Source of the DNA: Ferrovibrio sp036381655
GTDB taxonomy: Bacteria > Pseudomonadota > Alphaproteobacteria > Ferrovibrionales > Ferrovibrionaceae
DNA length: 64,000 nucleotides
Direction: 5' to 3'
Assembly (NCBI RefSeq): GCF_036381655.1
Contig: NZ_DASVCJ010000076.1
Location: forward strand, 124,001-188,000
The translations under genes and the position numbers were made by a program. The notes under the pieces were generated by a model, which saw only the letters and a list, made by a program, of their open reading frames with translations, was not told where the DNA came from and made no database searches. The first letter of the stretch is position 1. Each line of letters opens with the position of its first letter. This document shows, in pieces, positions 42,527-51,297 of the stretch.

Positions 42527-43833
42527 ACGAACTTCATCTCGGCGCGTTGATTTGCGTCGTTTCCATCCTCGTCCTCGCCACCGGTATCCCGGTCGCTTTC
42601 GGTCTCGGCGTCGTCTCTTTGGGCTTTATGCTGATACTGGAAGGCTGGGGCAGCCTCGATTTCCTGGCTGACACTTTGTTTGGCGGCCTCGACGACTTCA
42701 CCCTGGTCTCCATCCCTATGTTTGTCGTCATGGGGGCGGCCGTTGCCTCTTCCCGGGCAGGTGGCGATCTCTATGAAGTGCTGAATCGCTGGCTGAACCG
42801 GATTCCCGGCTCGCTGGTGATTTCGAATATCGGTGCCTGCGCTCTTTTCGCCGCCTTGACCGGCTCGTCGCCGGCGACCTGCGCCGCGATCGGCAAAATG
42901 GGCATCCCCGAAATGCGCCGGCGCGGCTATTCCGCCGACCTGGCGACAGGTTCGATTGCCGCCGGCGGCACGCTCGGAATCCTTATTCCGCCCAGCGTGA
43001 CGATGATTCTCTACGGCATTGCCTCGGAAACTTCGATCGGCAAGCTTTTCCTGGCTGGCGTCCTGCCGGGGTTGCTGCTGACCGGTCTGTTCATGGCTTG
43101 GGCTTTGCTCTTGAGCTGGTACCGCGGTGAGAAGCTGACCAATTTCAGCCGCCGCTATTCCCTGGCTGAAAGGCTCGAGCTGCTGCCCCGCGTTGTGCCA
43201 TTCGCGTTGGTGATCGTAGGCGTCATCTACGCTCTATATGGCGGTATCGCGACGCCATCCGAAGCGGCGGGTGTGGGCGCCTTGCTCTGCCTTCTCATGG
43301 TGATGGTGATCTACAAAGTCTGGAAGCCGCAGCAATTATGGCTGATCCTGCGCGACGGCATGCGCGAGAGCGGCATGCTGCTGATGATCATCGCCACCTC
43401 GATCTTGTTCGGCTACATGATGTCGAGCCTGTTCGTGACCCAGACCATCGCGCAATGGATCGCGGAGCTGGAGGTCAATCGCTGGATCTTGATGCTGTTC
43501 ATCAATATCCTGCTCCTGGTGGCCGGATGCTTTCTGCCGCCCGCAGCGATCATCCTGATGACGACGCCTATTCTGGCTCCCATCATCACCAATGCCGGCT
43601 TCGATCCCATCTGGTTCGGCGTGATCTTTACGATCAACATGGAACTGGGCCTTATCACCCCGCCGGTTGGCCTCAACCTCTACGTCATCAACGGCATCTC
43701 GCCCGACGTGAAGCTGCCCACGATCCTGAAGGGAGCGCTTCCCTTCATGATCTGCATGATTATCGCCATCATCCTGCTCTGCGTCTTCCCAGAGATTGCG
43801 ACGTGGCTGCCTGAAACCATGATGGGCAAATAG
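42523..43833 (+). CDS. TRAP transporter large permease (DctM family)
   Basis: The 436-residue membrane protein has about 12 hydrophobic segments. DctM signatures include ALFAALTGSSPATCAAIGKMGIPEMRRRGYSADLATGSIAAGGTLGILIPPSVTMILYGI and the C-terminal MELGLITPPVGLNLYVINGI. It begins at GTG, overlapping the small permease stop. TRAP transporters use the sodium or proton gradient with a periplasmic binding protein to take up organic acids. Confidence 0.94.
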   Translation: MNELHLGALICVVSILVLATGIPVAFGLGVVSLGFMLILEGWGSLDFLADTLFGGLDDFTLVSIPMFVVMGAAVASSRAGGDLYEVLNRWLNRIPGSLVISNIGACALFAALTGSSPATCAAIGKMGIPEMRRRGYSADLATGSIAAGGTLGILIPPSVTMILYGIASETSIGKLFLAGVLPGLLLTGLFMAWALLLSWYRGEKLTNFSRRYSLAERLELLPRVVPFALVIVGVIYALYGGIATPSEAAGVGALLCLLMVMVIYKVWKPQQLWLILRDGMRESGMLLMIIATSILFGYMMSSLFVTQTIAQWIAELEVNRWILMLFINILLLVAGCFLPPAAIILMTTPILAPIITNAGFDPIWFGVIFTINMELGLITPPVGLNLYVINGISPDVKLPTILKGALPFMICMIIAIILLCVFPEIATWLPETMMGK

Positions 43834-43843
43834 CGGAGACGTC

Positions 43844-45076
43844 ATGCCTGCCGCATGGCGGATCCTGATTTGCGCGTGTCTCAGCTACACGATCAGCCAA
43901 TTCTATCGTTCGGCCAATGCCGTGATCGGTCCCGACCTGATGTCGGAACTGCAGCTGTCGCCGGATGATCTCGGGATTCTGACCGGCGCATTCTTTCTGA
44001 CCTTTTCCCTCTGCCAGGTTCCCGTCGGGATAGCTTTGGATCGCTGGGGGCCACGCCGGACCATTCTTTTCACCCTGCTCGTCGCTTTCTTGGGGGCGAT
44101 AGGATTCGCCTGGGGACGGAACCTGAGCGAATTGACGGCCGCGCGGGTGGTGCTGGGCCTTGGCTGCTCGGCACTGCTGACCGGCCCCTTGGTATTGTTT
44201 TCTCGGTGGTTTCCGCCGGAGCGCTTTGCGCAGATGTCGGGAATTCTCATTGCGATCGGAAATGTCGGCGTGATCGCATCCACCGCACCGCTGGCATGGT
44301 TCACGGCGGCCTTTGGCTGGCGCAGCGCCTTCTATCTCACGGCATTGATAACCGTGGCGCTGATCGGATTGTCCTATCTCATCATTCACGATCAGCCGGA
44401 TGCCGGAAAACTCCCGCCCGCCGGCAGGGAGACGTTTCGTCAGACCTTGCGCGGCATCGCAACCGTCATTCGCTTTCCCGCCTTTCCGCACCTCTTCGTC
44501 ATCATTTTCACCGCCTACGCCACCTTCATCACCATTCTTGGTTTATGGGCAGGACCTTATCTGCACGATGTGTACGGCCTCGACGCGGCGGAGCGAGGCA
44601 ATGTCCTGGTCTTCATGGCGGTCGGCGCGGCGGCCGGCTATTTCATCTGGGGGCCTCTGGATCGCGTGTTCAATACGCGCAAATGGCTGCTGGCGGCAGG
44701 CCTGGGCGTGCAACTGCTCTGTTTGTCCGTGATCGTGTTTATGCCGCATCTCGGCATACCGGCTGTCACCGCGATTTTTGCGGTCATGGGGCTTGCCAAT
44801 GGCTGCGTCGTCATGATCTTCGCGCATGCCCGCTCGGTTTTCCCGGCCCATCTGGCCGGCCGAGGGATCACAACGCTGAATGTCGGCACCATGGGTGGAG
44901 CGGCCTTCCAGCAGATCGTGACAGGCTATGTGATGTCGTGGCAAACGCCCGCTGGAGCCGTGCCCGAAGAGCTTGCGTATCGTATCATTTTTGGCCTGCA
45001 AGCTATTCTGTTGTTGACGGCCTTATTGTTCTATCTTCGCACTCCGGACGCCAAGCCGCATCAGATTGCCGAGTAA
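43844..45076 (+). CDS. MFS transporter
   Basis: The 410-residue protein has 12 predicted membrane segments. The start YTISQFYRSANAVIGPDLMSELQLSPDDLGILTGAFFLTFSLCQVPVGIALDRWGPRRTI includes the MFS motif after helix 2 (LDRWGPRRT). A cytoplasmic loop near residue 190-205 divides the two halves. A GGAG site lies upstream, ten bases after the TRAP permease. The stop directly abuts the next ATG, so it belongs to the same operon. The substrate is unknown; an organic acid is plausible from context. Confidence 0.9.
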   Translation: MPAAWRILICACLSYTISQFYRSANAVIGPDLMSELQLSPDDLGILTGAFFLTFSLCQVPVGIALDRWGPRRTILFTLLVAFLGAIGFAWGRNLSELTAARVVLGLGCSALLTGPLVLFSRWFPPERFAQMSGILIAIGNVGVIASTAPLAWFTAAFGWRSAFYLTALITVALIGLSYLIIHDQPDAGKLPPAGRETFRQTLRGIATVIRFPAFPHLFVIIFTAYATFITILGLWAGPYLHDVYGLDAAERGNVLVFMAVGAAAGYFIWGPLDRVFNTRKWLLAAGLGVQLLCLSVIVFMPHLGIPAVTAIFAVMGLANGCVVMIFAHARSVFPAHLAGRGITTLNVGTMGGAAFQQIVTGYVMSWQTPAGAVPEELAYRIIFGLQAILLLTALLFYLRTPDAKPHQIAE

Positions 45077-46603
45077 ATGACTGATTCCGTTCCTGCCCGC
45101 TTCAACATGGCCCGCTATTGCCTGGCCGACAATGCCAGACGGCACCCGGACAAGACCGCAATGATCCTGGTGGGAGCCGATAACGAACTCCGCATGACTT
45201 TCGGCGAGGTGGACCTGGCCGTGCGGCGGCTGGCTGCCGGATTGCGCGGCCTCGGTCTGCCCCCGGGCAGCCGTGTGATGATTCGCATGGCCAACGATGC
45301 CGATTATGCGCTGACCTATTTCGCCACCATGGCGGCGGGGTATGTCGCCCTGCCTTCGAGTTCTCAGCTGACCGCCGCCGAAGCGGCGTATCTTCTGGAG
45401 AATTCCGGCGCGGCGGTCGTCGCAGCCAGCGCCGAGCTGGCTAAGGGCCTGCGCCTGCCGGATGGTGTCGTACTGATCGATCCGGCCCGGCTCGCGCAGC
45501 TCAAGCAGTCCGAGCCGGTGGCCGATTACGCCGACACGGCCGCGGATGATCCCGCCTATCTCGTTTATACCTCCGGGACGACCGGCAAGGCCAAGGGCGT
45601 TCTTCATGCCCAGCGTGCTGCCTGGGGGCGCCGGCCGATGTACGCCGGATGGCTCGGCCTCCATGAAGACGACGTCATGCTGCATGCCGGGGCCTTCAAC
45701 TGGACCTATACGCTCGGCGTCGGGCTTGTCGATCCCTGGGCGGTTGGCGCGACGACTGTGCTGTATAACGGGCCGCGCGATATTCAGGTCTGGCCGAAGC
45801 TGCTGGAAAAATACCGGGCAACAATATTCGCGGCGGTGCCGACATTGTATCGCCAGATCCTGAAATATTGTGATCTCTCGGCAGTCGATCTTTCCGCTTT
45901 CCGGCACGGCGTCACTGCAGGCGAGGCACTGCCGCCTGCATTACTGGCCGAGTGGCAGGAGCGTACCGGAAAGCCGCTCTACGAGGCGTTGGGCATGTCG
46001 GAGATTTCCACGTATATCTCGACTGGGCCTGGCATGAAGGTAAAGCCTGGCAGCCCCGGCAAGCCGCAGGCCGGACGCCGCATTGCCATTCTTCCGCCAG
46101 AGGGTGACGGTACGGAACCGCTGCCGCAGGGCGAGGTCGGCCTGCTGGCAGTGCATCGCTCGGACCCGTCCCTCATGCTGGGCTATTGGAACCGCCCCGA
46201 CGAGGAGGCTCTGGTCTTTCGCGGCGAGTGGTTTTGCGGCGGCGACCTCGCCAGTATCGACGCAGATGGCTATGTCTGGCATCACGGCCGCAACAACGAT
46301 GTGATGAACGCAATGGGTTATCGCGTCTCCCCGGTCGAGGTGGAGGCCGCCATCGCCGAACACCCGGCCATCGCCGAAGTCGCCGTCACCGAAATGACGG
46401 TGCGCAGCGACGTTTCGGTGATCGCCGCCTATGTCGTGCTGCGTGAAGGGAACAGCGCCTCCAGCGAAGAACTCCAGGCCTTCGCGCATGAGCGGCTGGC
46501 CGCCTATAAATGCCCGCGCGAATGGCGCTTCGTGACGAGCCTGCCGCGCACCGCGAATGGCAAGGTGCAGCGCAAAAAACTGCCGGAAACCTCTGTCGCC
46601 TGA
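45077..46603 (+). CDS. AMP-dependent acyl-CoA synthetase/ligase
   Basis: The 508-residue ANL enzyme activates a carboxylic acid as the acyl-AMP and then the acyl-CoA. The AMP-binding P-loop YTSGTTGKAKGVLHAQRA is near residue 165. GMSEISTYISTGPGMKVKPGSPGKP carries the A5 region, GEWFCGGDLASIDADGYVWHHGRNNDVMNAMGYRVSPVEVE the A7-A8 hinge, and NGKVQRKKL the catalytic lysine. The N-terminus and AFNWTYTLGVGLVDPW resemble benzoate-CoA ligase and medium-chain members, so an aromatic or short acid is plausible. It abuts the MFS gene and completes an uptake and activation unit. Confidence 0.9.
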   Translation: MTDSVPARFNMARYCLADNARRHPDKTAMILVGADNELRMTFGEVDLAVRRLAAGLRGLGLPPGSRVMIRMANDADYALTYFATMAAGYVALPSSSQLTAAEAAYLLENSGAAVVAASAELAKGLRLPDGVVLIDPARLAQLKQSEPVADYADTAADDPAYLVYTSGTTGKAKGVLHAQRAAWGRRPMYAGWLGLHEDDVMLHAGAFNWTYTLGVGLVDPWAVGATTVLYNGPRDIQVWPKLLEKYRATIFAAVPTLYRQILKYCDLSAVDLSAFRHGVTAGEALPPALLAEWQERTGKPLYEALGMSEISTYISTGPGMKVKPGSPGKPQAGRRIAILPPEGDGTEPLPQGEVGLLAVHRSDPSLMLGYWNRPDEEALVFRGEWFCGGDLASIDADGYVWHHGRNNDVMNAMGYRVSPVEVEAAIAEHPAIAEVAVTEMTVRSDVSVIAAYVVLREGNSASSEELQAFAHERLAAYKCPREWRFVTSLPRTANGKVQRKKLPETSVA

Positions 46604-46663
46604 TCTCCCGCCGCTTGGCATCCCGCTTGCAGTCTCACTGCCAAAGCAAGCGTGGAGATCAAG

Positions 46664-47341
46664 ATGAGCCTGGCTACCTCTGCCGCCGCGAAGGCGTTAT
46701 TCGGCGATTTGCTGACCCCACAGCAGAAGGTCGCTGCCAATACGCCAGCAACGTTGGTTGCGGAAAAATTCGCGGATTATCTGGAAGAGAATCAGCAACT
46801 TGGCAAAACCGGCGGTGCCGGGTCGCACCCTGCCCCCAAACCCGAGGACCTGATAAAAGGCCTGTTCGGCAATGCCTATGATCCCGGGACGAAGTCCGTG
46901 CGGCTGGATAAAATCACTGCCGAAATCCAAAAGCGCTCGGCAAAATTTGCCCAGGCCTTCCGTGAAACTCTGGCCTCGCAGGGGATCGATCCCAACAGCC
47001 CGATCGCACTCAGCGTCGGTGCCGATGGCCGGGTCATCGTAGACAACAGTAATCCCGATGCCGAGGCGATCTCTAAAATTTTCGCCGAGAACCCCGATCT
47101 GGCCCAGGCCTATCGCGATATTGCGGTCCAGAATGACCATCTCGCGATGCTTCAGGTGGGGGCGGCCTATGTGAAGGAGTGGCAGGCAGCGAAGACGGAA
47201 GTCGACAGGTCCGCGATCTGGAATCGCTATAGCGGTCTGATGGACCGGCTCGCCGGCTTGTTCCAAGGGCGCATGACATTCGGCGCGGGCACCGCCATTC
47301 CAGCCAGTCAGCAGATCGTCCTGCGCATGGGGCTGGGTTGA
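46664..47341 (+). CDS. hypothetical protein, unrecognised
   Basis: I do not recognise this 225-residue protein. It has no signal peptide or membrane segment. An N-terminal helical half (AAAKALFGDLLTPQQKVAANTPATLVAEKFADYLEEN) is followed by a conserved-looking centre (QGIDPNSPIALSVGADGRVIVDNSNPDAEAISKIFAENPDLAQAYRDI). The VGADGRV-V-N--P--E-I--IF-E-PDL pattern suggests a compact alpha/beta unit. The C-terminus is helical then ends RMTFGAGTAIPASQQIVLRMGLG. The ATG at 46664 has GGAG nine bases upstream; a GTG four codons earlier is possible. The 60-base gap makes operon membership with the CoA ligase uncertain. Confidence 0.72.
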   Translation: MSLATSAAAKALFGDLLTPQQKVAANTPATLVAEKFADYLEENQQLGKTGGAGSHPAPKPEDLIKGLFGNAYDPGTKSVRLDKITAEIQKRSAKFAQAFRETLASQGIDPNSPIALSVGADGRVIVDNSNPDAEAISKIFAENPDLAQAYRDIAVQNDHLAMLQVGAAYVKEWQAAKTEVDRSAIWNRYSGLMDRLAGLFQGRMTFGAGTAIPASQQIVLRMGLG

Positions 47342-47359
47342 CCTGAAGCCGGACTTATA

Positions 47360-49168
47360 TCAGTCCCAGCCCAGGCCGCGCGCCTCCTGCTGCGCGCGCT
47401 CGTCGGCTTCCAGGTTTTGCTGCAGGCGCGCGCGCGCCTGTTGCTGCAGCGTGATCCGTTTGTTGATATCCTCATTCCAATGGGCGTGGATTTCGGCCAG
47501 TAATACCTCGTTATGCTGCTTGAACAGCAGCGCCTTCTTTCGCGCGGCATAAGCGGGTTGCCCCAAAGCCCGTAAGGTTTCTTCGCCCAGCCGCAATGCG
47601 GAATGGAATGTCTCTCGCTCGATCACCGAAACCTTGCGGTCCATCAGCGCAATTGCGTGTGGCAGATCTCGGGCCCGGGCTACGATTTGCAGGTGCGGAA
47701 AATGTTTCTGCGCCAGATCGATTAGGTCGAGCGACGCGTCCACCGAATCGACGGCCACGACGAGAACCTTTGCTTTTGCCGCACCCGCAGCTTCGAGCAG
47801 GTCTAGCCTGGTCGCATCGCCATAGAATACCTTGAAGCCGAACTGACGGAGCGTATCAACGATTTCCGGGTCATGATCGAGTATCGTCGCGCCGATGCGA
47901 TCAGCGTAAAGCAGGCGGGCGACAATCTGCCCGAACCTTCCAAAGCCGGCAACGATTACGGGATTGCCATCGTCGGCGGGGAGATCGTGCGGCCGCTCGC
48001 CGACCCTGCTGAATCGCGGCTCGATCAGCCGATCGTTGACCAGGACCAATAGCGGAGACAGCACCATCGATATGGCGACTGCAACGATCAGCAGCCGCAT
48101 CGTCTCGTTGTCTAAGATGCCGATTCTCGTGGCGCTATTGAACAGTACGAAGGCGAATTCGCCGCCCTGGGCGAGGAGAAAGGTGAAAAGCGCCGTCTGG
48201 CTGTTTGGAATTTTCGCCACGCGCGCCAACAGGAGAAGGACGACGCCTTTCACCGCCAGTAGAGCAGCCGTTAGGCCGAGCACGCGCCCCGGATTATCTA
48301 TCAGCAGGCCGAAATCCACCGACATGCCGATGGCAACGAAAAACAGCCCCAGCAAGAGCCCTTTGAACGGTTCGATATCGCTTTCCAGTTCGTGACGGTA
48401 TTCGGACTCGGCCAGCAGCACGCCGGCAAGAAAGGCTCCCAGTGCCATGGACAGGCCGACGAACTGCATCAGCAATGCGATGCTCAGCACCAGAAGCAAG
48501 GCAACCGCCGTGAACACCTCACGAAGGCCGGATTCCGCGACTAGGCGAAATATCGGCCGGGTCAGATACCTGCCGCCGAACACAATGGCTGCGATTGCCG
48601 CTATGCCTTTAAGGACGTCGCGCCAATCCATGCCGGCGGTAACGGCATCGGGTCCCCATGCCAGCAATGGCAGCAGCGCCAGGATGGGAACGACCGCCAT
48701 ATCCTGAAACAGCAGGATCGAGATACTCGCCCGCCCGCCCGGAGTGCCCAGCAGCTTACGTTCGTTTAACGGTTGAAGCGCAATCGCGGTGGATGACAGT
48801 GAAAGCCCCAGGCCCGCAATCAGGGCCTTCTGCCAGGACCACTCCATCGCCAGCACAAACAATACGGCAAGTATAACCGCGGAAATCAGCACCTGCCCCG
48901 TTCCCATGCCGATGATCGGGCCTCTCATCTTCCATAGCCGCTTGGGGTCGAGCTCCAGTCCTATGACGAACAGCAGCAGCACGACGCCAAATTCAGAGAA
49001 ATGCAGGATGGCATCGACGTCGGCGATCAGGCGCAAACCCCAGGGCCCGATCACAATTCCCGCGATCAGGTAGCCGAGCACCGATCCGAACCCAAGCCGC
49101 TTGCTGATGGGAACTGCAATGACGGCTGCGGCAAGGTAGATCACGGCATTGAGCAGCAGACCATCCAT
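47360..49168 (-). CDS. KefB/KefC-type glutathione-regulated potassium efflux antiporter
   Basis: The 602-residue CPA2 antiporter has about 12 membrane segments in residues 1-385, including GSVLGYLIAGIVIGPWGLRLI and LLLFVIGLELDPKRLWKMR, and the HEL-SDIEPFKGLLLGLFFVAIGMSVDFGLL motif of Kef proteins. A TrkA-N (RCK) domain follows at about 400-515 (VIVAGFGRFGQIVARLLYADRIGATILDHDPEIVDTLR). The rest is a charged coiled tail. In Kef systems glutathione keeps the channel closed and electrophile adducts open it, acidifying the cytoplasm. The upstream KefF-like gene supports this class. Confidence 0.92.
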   Translation of the reverse strand: MDGLLLNAVIYLAAAVIAVPISKRLGFGSVLGYLIAGIVIGPWGLRLIADVDAILHFSEFGVVLLLFVIGLELDPKRLWKMRGPIIGMGTGQVLISAVILAVLFVLAMEWSWQKALIAGLGLSLSSTAIALQPLNERKLLGTPGGRASISILLFQDMAVVPILALLPLLAWGPDAVTAGMDWRDVLKGIAAIAAIVFGGRYLTRPIFRLVAESGLREVFTAVALLLVLSIALLMQFVGLSMALGAFLAGVLLAESEYRHELESDIEPFKGLLLGLFFVAIGMSVDFGLLIDNPGRVLGLTAALLAVKGVVLLLLARVAKIPNSQTALFTFLLAQGGEFAFVLFNSATRIGILDNETMRLLIVAVAISMVLSPLLVLVNDRLIEPRFSRVGERPHDLPADDGNPVIVAGFGRFGQIVARLLYADRIGATILDHDPEIVDTLRQFGFKVFYGDATRLDLLEAAGAAKAKVLVVAVDSVDASLDLIDLAQKHFPHLQIVARARDLPHAIALMDRKVSVIERETFHSALRLGEETLRALGQPAYAARKKALLFKQHNEVLLAEIHAHWNEDINKRITLQQQARARLQQNLEADERAQQEARGLGWD

Positions 49169-49177
49169 GCCGCGCTC

Positions 49178-49786
49178 CTAGCGATCGGTTGCCGGCACTG
49201 CCGGTTGCTCGCAAGCCGGCTGGCTCTTCGGATGCGGATAGGACGACAGCCACTCCCGGTACCTGCGCGCATGCGCAGCAACATCCGCTGCGGATTTGAG
49301 CCGCACGCCTTGGAACAGGAATGGCGCGCGGTAGCTCATGCCGCAAAGCTGGGCGGACAACTCGAATGGCCGCAACAATTCCACGATCGAGTGCCGGTTG
49401 TACCCTTCCGCGCGATAGGCGGTATCCGGTCCGCCGGTGGATATCGCCTGTACCAGCTCCTTGCCCTTCAGGGCCGTACCTCCGGTGCCATAAGCCCAGC
49501 CATATTCGAGGACAGCGTCCATCCATTCCTTCAGCAGCGATGGGCAGGAATACCAATACAGCGGGTGCTGCATGACAACGACGTCATGGGCCAGCAGCGC
49601 CGCCTGCTCGCGTTTGATGTCGACATGAAAATCCGGATAGGTCTCGTAAAGATCGTGAACGGTCACGCGCGGCAGGTCAGCCACCGCCTCCACCATGGCC
49701 CGGTTCACCCGCGACATATGCGGGTAAGGATGCGCGAACAGCACCAGTATCGCGGGCTTGTCGGTAAGGTCTGTCGTCACGCGCAT
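49178..49786 (-). CDS. NAD(P)H oxidoreductase, KefF/KefG ancillary type
   Basis: The 202-residue flavodoxin-like protein has the FMN-binding start ILVLFAHPYPHMSRVNRAM, then VVVMQHPLYWYSCPSLLKEWMDAVLEYGWAYG, STGGPDTAYR and LCGMSYRAPFLFQG. KefF and KefG are quinone oxidoreductase-like proteins that bind and activate the Kef efflux channels. Its position ten bases upstream of the antiporter gene strongly supports that role. The C-terminal 20 residues are Pro/Ala-rich and variable. Confidence 0.92.
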   Translation of the reverse strand: MRVTTDLTDKPAILVLFAHPYPHMSRVNRAMVEAVADLPRVTVHDLYETYPDFHVDIKREQAALLAHDVVVMQHPLYWYSCPSLLKEWMDAVLEYGWAYGTGGTALKGKELVQAISTGGPDTAYRAEGYNRHSIVELLRPFELSAQLCGMSYRAPFLFQGVRLKSAADVAAHARRYREWLSSYPHPKSQPACEQPAVPATDR

Positions 49787-49796
49787 CCGCCTTCAG

Positions 49797-50558
49797 CTAG
49801 GTAACCGCCAGACCATCGTCCGCAGCGATGATGGCGCCATTGAGAAAACGCGCTTCGTCGGAGGCAAGCAGCAGCAGCAGCCCGTCGAGATCCTTCGGCT
49901 CGCCGACCCGCTTCCGCGGCAGCATCTCCATCAGTTTCTTGCCGCCCGGCGTCGACCAGTATTCGCGGTTGATCTCGGTCTCGATATAGCCTGGGCAGAT
50001 CGCATTGGTGTTGATGCCGTACCGTGCCCATTCCAGCGCCATCGCCTTGGTCATCTGGACCACTGCCGCTTTTGACATGCAATAGACGGAGAGCTGGCTG
50101 AGCACCCGCAGACCTGCCACGGAAGCGATGTTGATGATGCGTCCGGCCTTGCCTTTGGCGATCATCTCCTTCGCTGCGGCCTGGGCGACGAAGAAGGCGC
50201 CCTTGGTGTTGGTGTCCATGATGAAGTCGTAGTCCTCCGGCGTCACATCCGTGATCCTGGCCTGCCGGCTGACGCCCGAATTGTTGACCAGGATGTCGAC
50301 GCCGCCCAGCTTGCCGGTCACTTCGGCGAAAGCACCCTGAACGTTGTCGTAGTCGTTGACATCCAGTTTGACCGTGATCGCTCGGCCGCCGGCGGCATTC
50401 ACCTTCTCGGCCAGTGCGGCAAGCCTGTCGGTCCGGCGGGCCGCCAGGGCGACGGTCGCGCCTGCCCCGCTCAGGAGTTCGGCAAAACGTTCGCCGAGCC
50501 CGCTGCTGGCCCCGGTAATGACGGCAACCTTGCCCTTCAAATTGGTTCCTTGGGTCAT
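49797..50558 (-). CDS. SDR family NAD(P)-dependent oxidoreductase
   Basis: The 253-residue protein is a classical short-chain dehydrogenase. It has the cofactor motif TGASSGLGERFAELL, the NNSG motif, and the active-site Tyr-Lys in YCMSKAAVVQMTKAMALEW with the PG motif ICPGYIETEI. A basic residue after strand 2 (AARRTDRL) suggests NADP preference. The ATG at 50558 has GGAGG seven bases upstream; the open frame to 50612 is ignored. The substrate is unknown. It is upstream of the Kef pair on the same strand with a ten-base gap. Confidence 0.92.
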   Translation of the reverse strand: MTQGTNLKGKVAVITGASSGLGERFAELLSGAGATVALAARRTDRLAALAEKVNAAGGRAITVKLDVNDYDNVQGAFAEVTGKLGGVDILVNNSGVSRQARITDVTPEDYDFIMDTNTKGAFFVAQAAAKEMIAKGKAGRIINIASVAGLRVLSQLSVYCMSKAAVVQMTKAMALEWARYGINTNAICPGYIETEINREYWSTPGGKKLMEMLPRKRVGEPKDLDGLLLLLASDEARFLNGAIIAADDGLAVT

Positions 50559-50652
50559 CGAATCCTCCAGATTTTCAGACCGGATGGTCGGGGCTCGCGG
50601 AATTGCGGTCAAGGGGCTGGCCGGAACGACTATATCGCGCTACCGTTGCGAT

Positions 50653-51297
50653 ATGCGTATCGAAATCGTTTCCGACGTCATCTGCCCCTGGTGCTTCATC
50701 GGCAAGCGCCGGCTCGAACAGGCCATGGCTCAGCGCCCCGACATGGAATTCCAGATCGGCTGGCGCCCGTTTCAACTCAACCCCGACATGCCAAAGGAGG
50801 GCGCCGACCGGAAGGCTTACCTGGAAGCCAAATTCGGCGGTCCCGCCCGCGCCAGCGAAATTTACGCCCGGATAACAGCCGAAGGCGCCAAGGAAGGCAT
50901 TCCCTTCGATTTCAACGGGATCACGCGAACCCCGAATACGCTGGCCGCGCATACAGTCTTGCGTTGGGCACTGAATGCCGGTGTGCAGAATGAGCTAAAG
51001 GAGCGGCTGTTCCGGCTTTACTTCATCGAAGGCCAGAATATCGGCGACCATCAGATCCTGGCCGATGCCGCAGCAGCCGAAGGTATGGATGGCGCATTGG
51101 TGAAGTCCCTGCTCGACGAGGGTCGGGATACCGATGTAATCCAGTCAGAGGACCAGATGGCGCGCGAACTGGGCATCACCGGTGTGCCCTTCTTCATTTT
51201 CGAGCGGCGCTATGGCGTTCCAGGAGCGCAGGATCCAACCGTGCTGCTCGAGGTGATCGACAAGGTCGCCGAAGCGATGGCCAGACCCGCCAGCTAG
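50653..51297 (+). CDS. DsbA family oxidoreductase (FrnE-like)
   Basis: The 214-residue thioredoxin-fold protein has the active site VICPWCFIGKRRLEQAM (CPWC) immediately at the N-terminus and no signal peptide, so it is cytoplasmic. Helical insert features (FQLNPDMPKEGADRKAYLEAKFG) and the cis-proline segment ITGVPFFIFERRYGVPGAQDP match the FrnE/2-hydroxychromene-2-carboxylate isomerase-like group. Only the first site cysteine pair is present. It is divergent from the SDR gene, and its TAG stop is shared in a CTAG with the mfd stop. Confidence 0.91.
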   Translation: MRIEIVSDVICPWCFIGKRRLEQAMAQRPDMEFQIGWRPFQLNPDMPKEGADRKAYLEAKFGGPARASEIYARITAEGAKEGIPFDFNGITRTPNTLAAHTVLRWALNAGVQNELKERLFRLYFIEGQNIGDHQILADAAAAEGMDGALVKSLLDEGRDTDVIQSEDQMARELGITGVPFFIFERRYGVPGAQDPTVLLEVIDKVAEAMARPAS

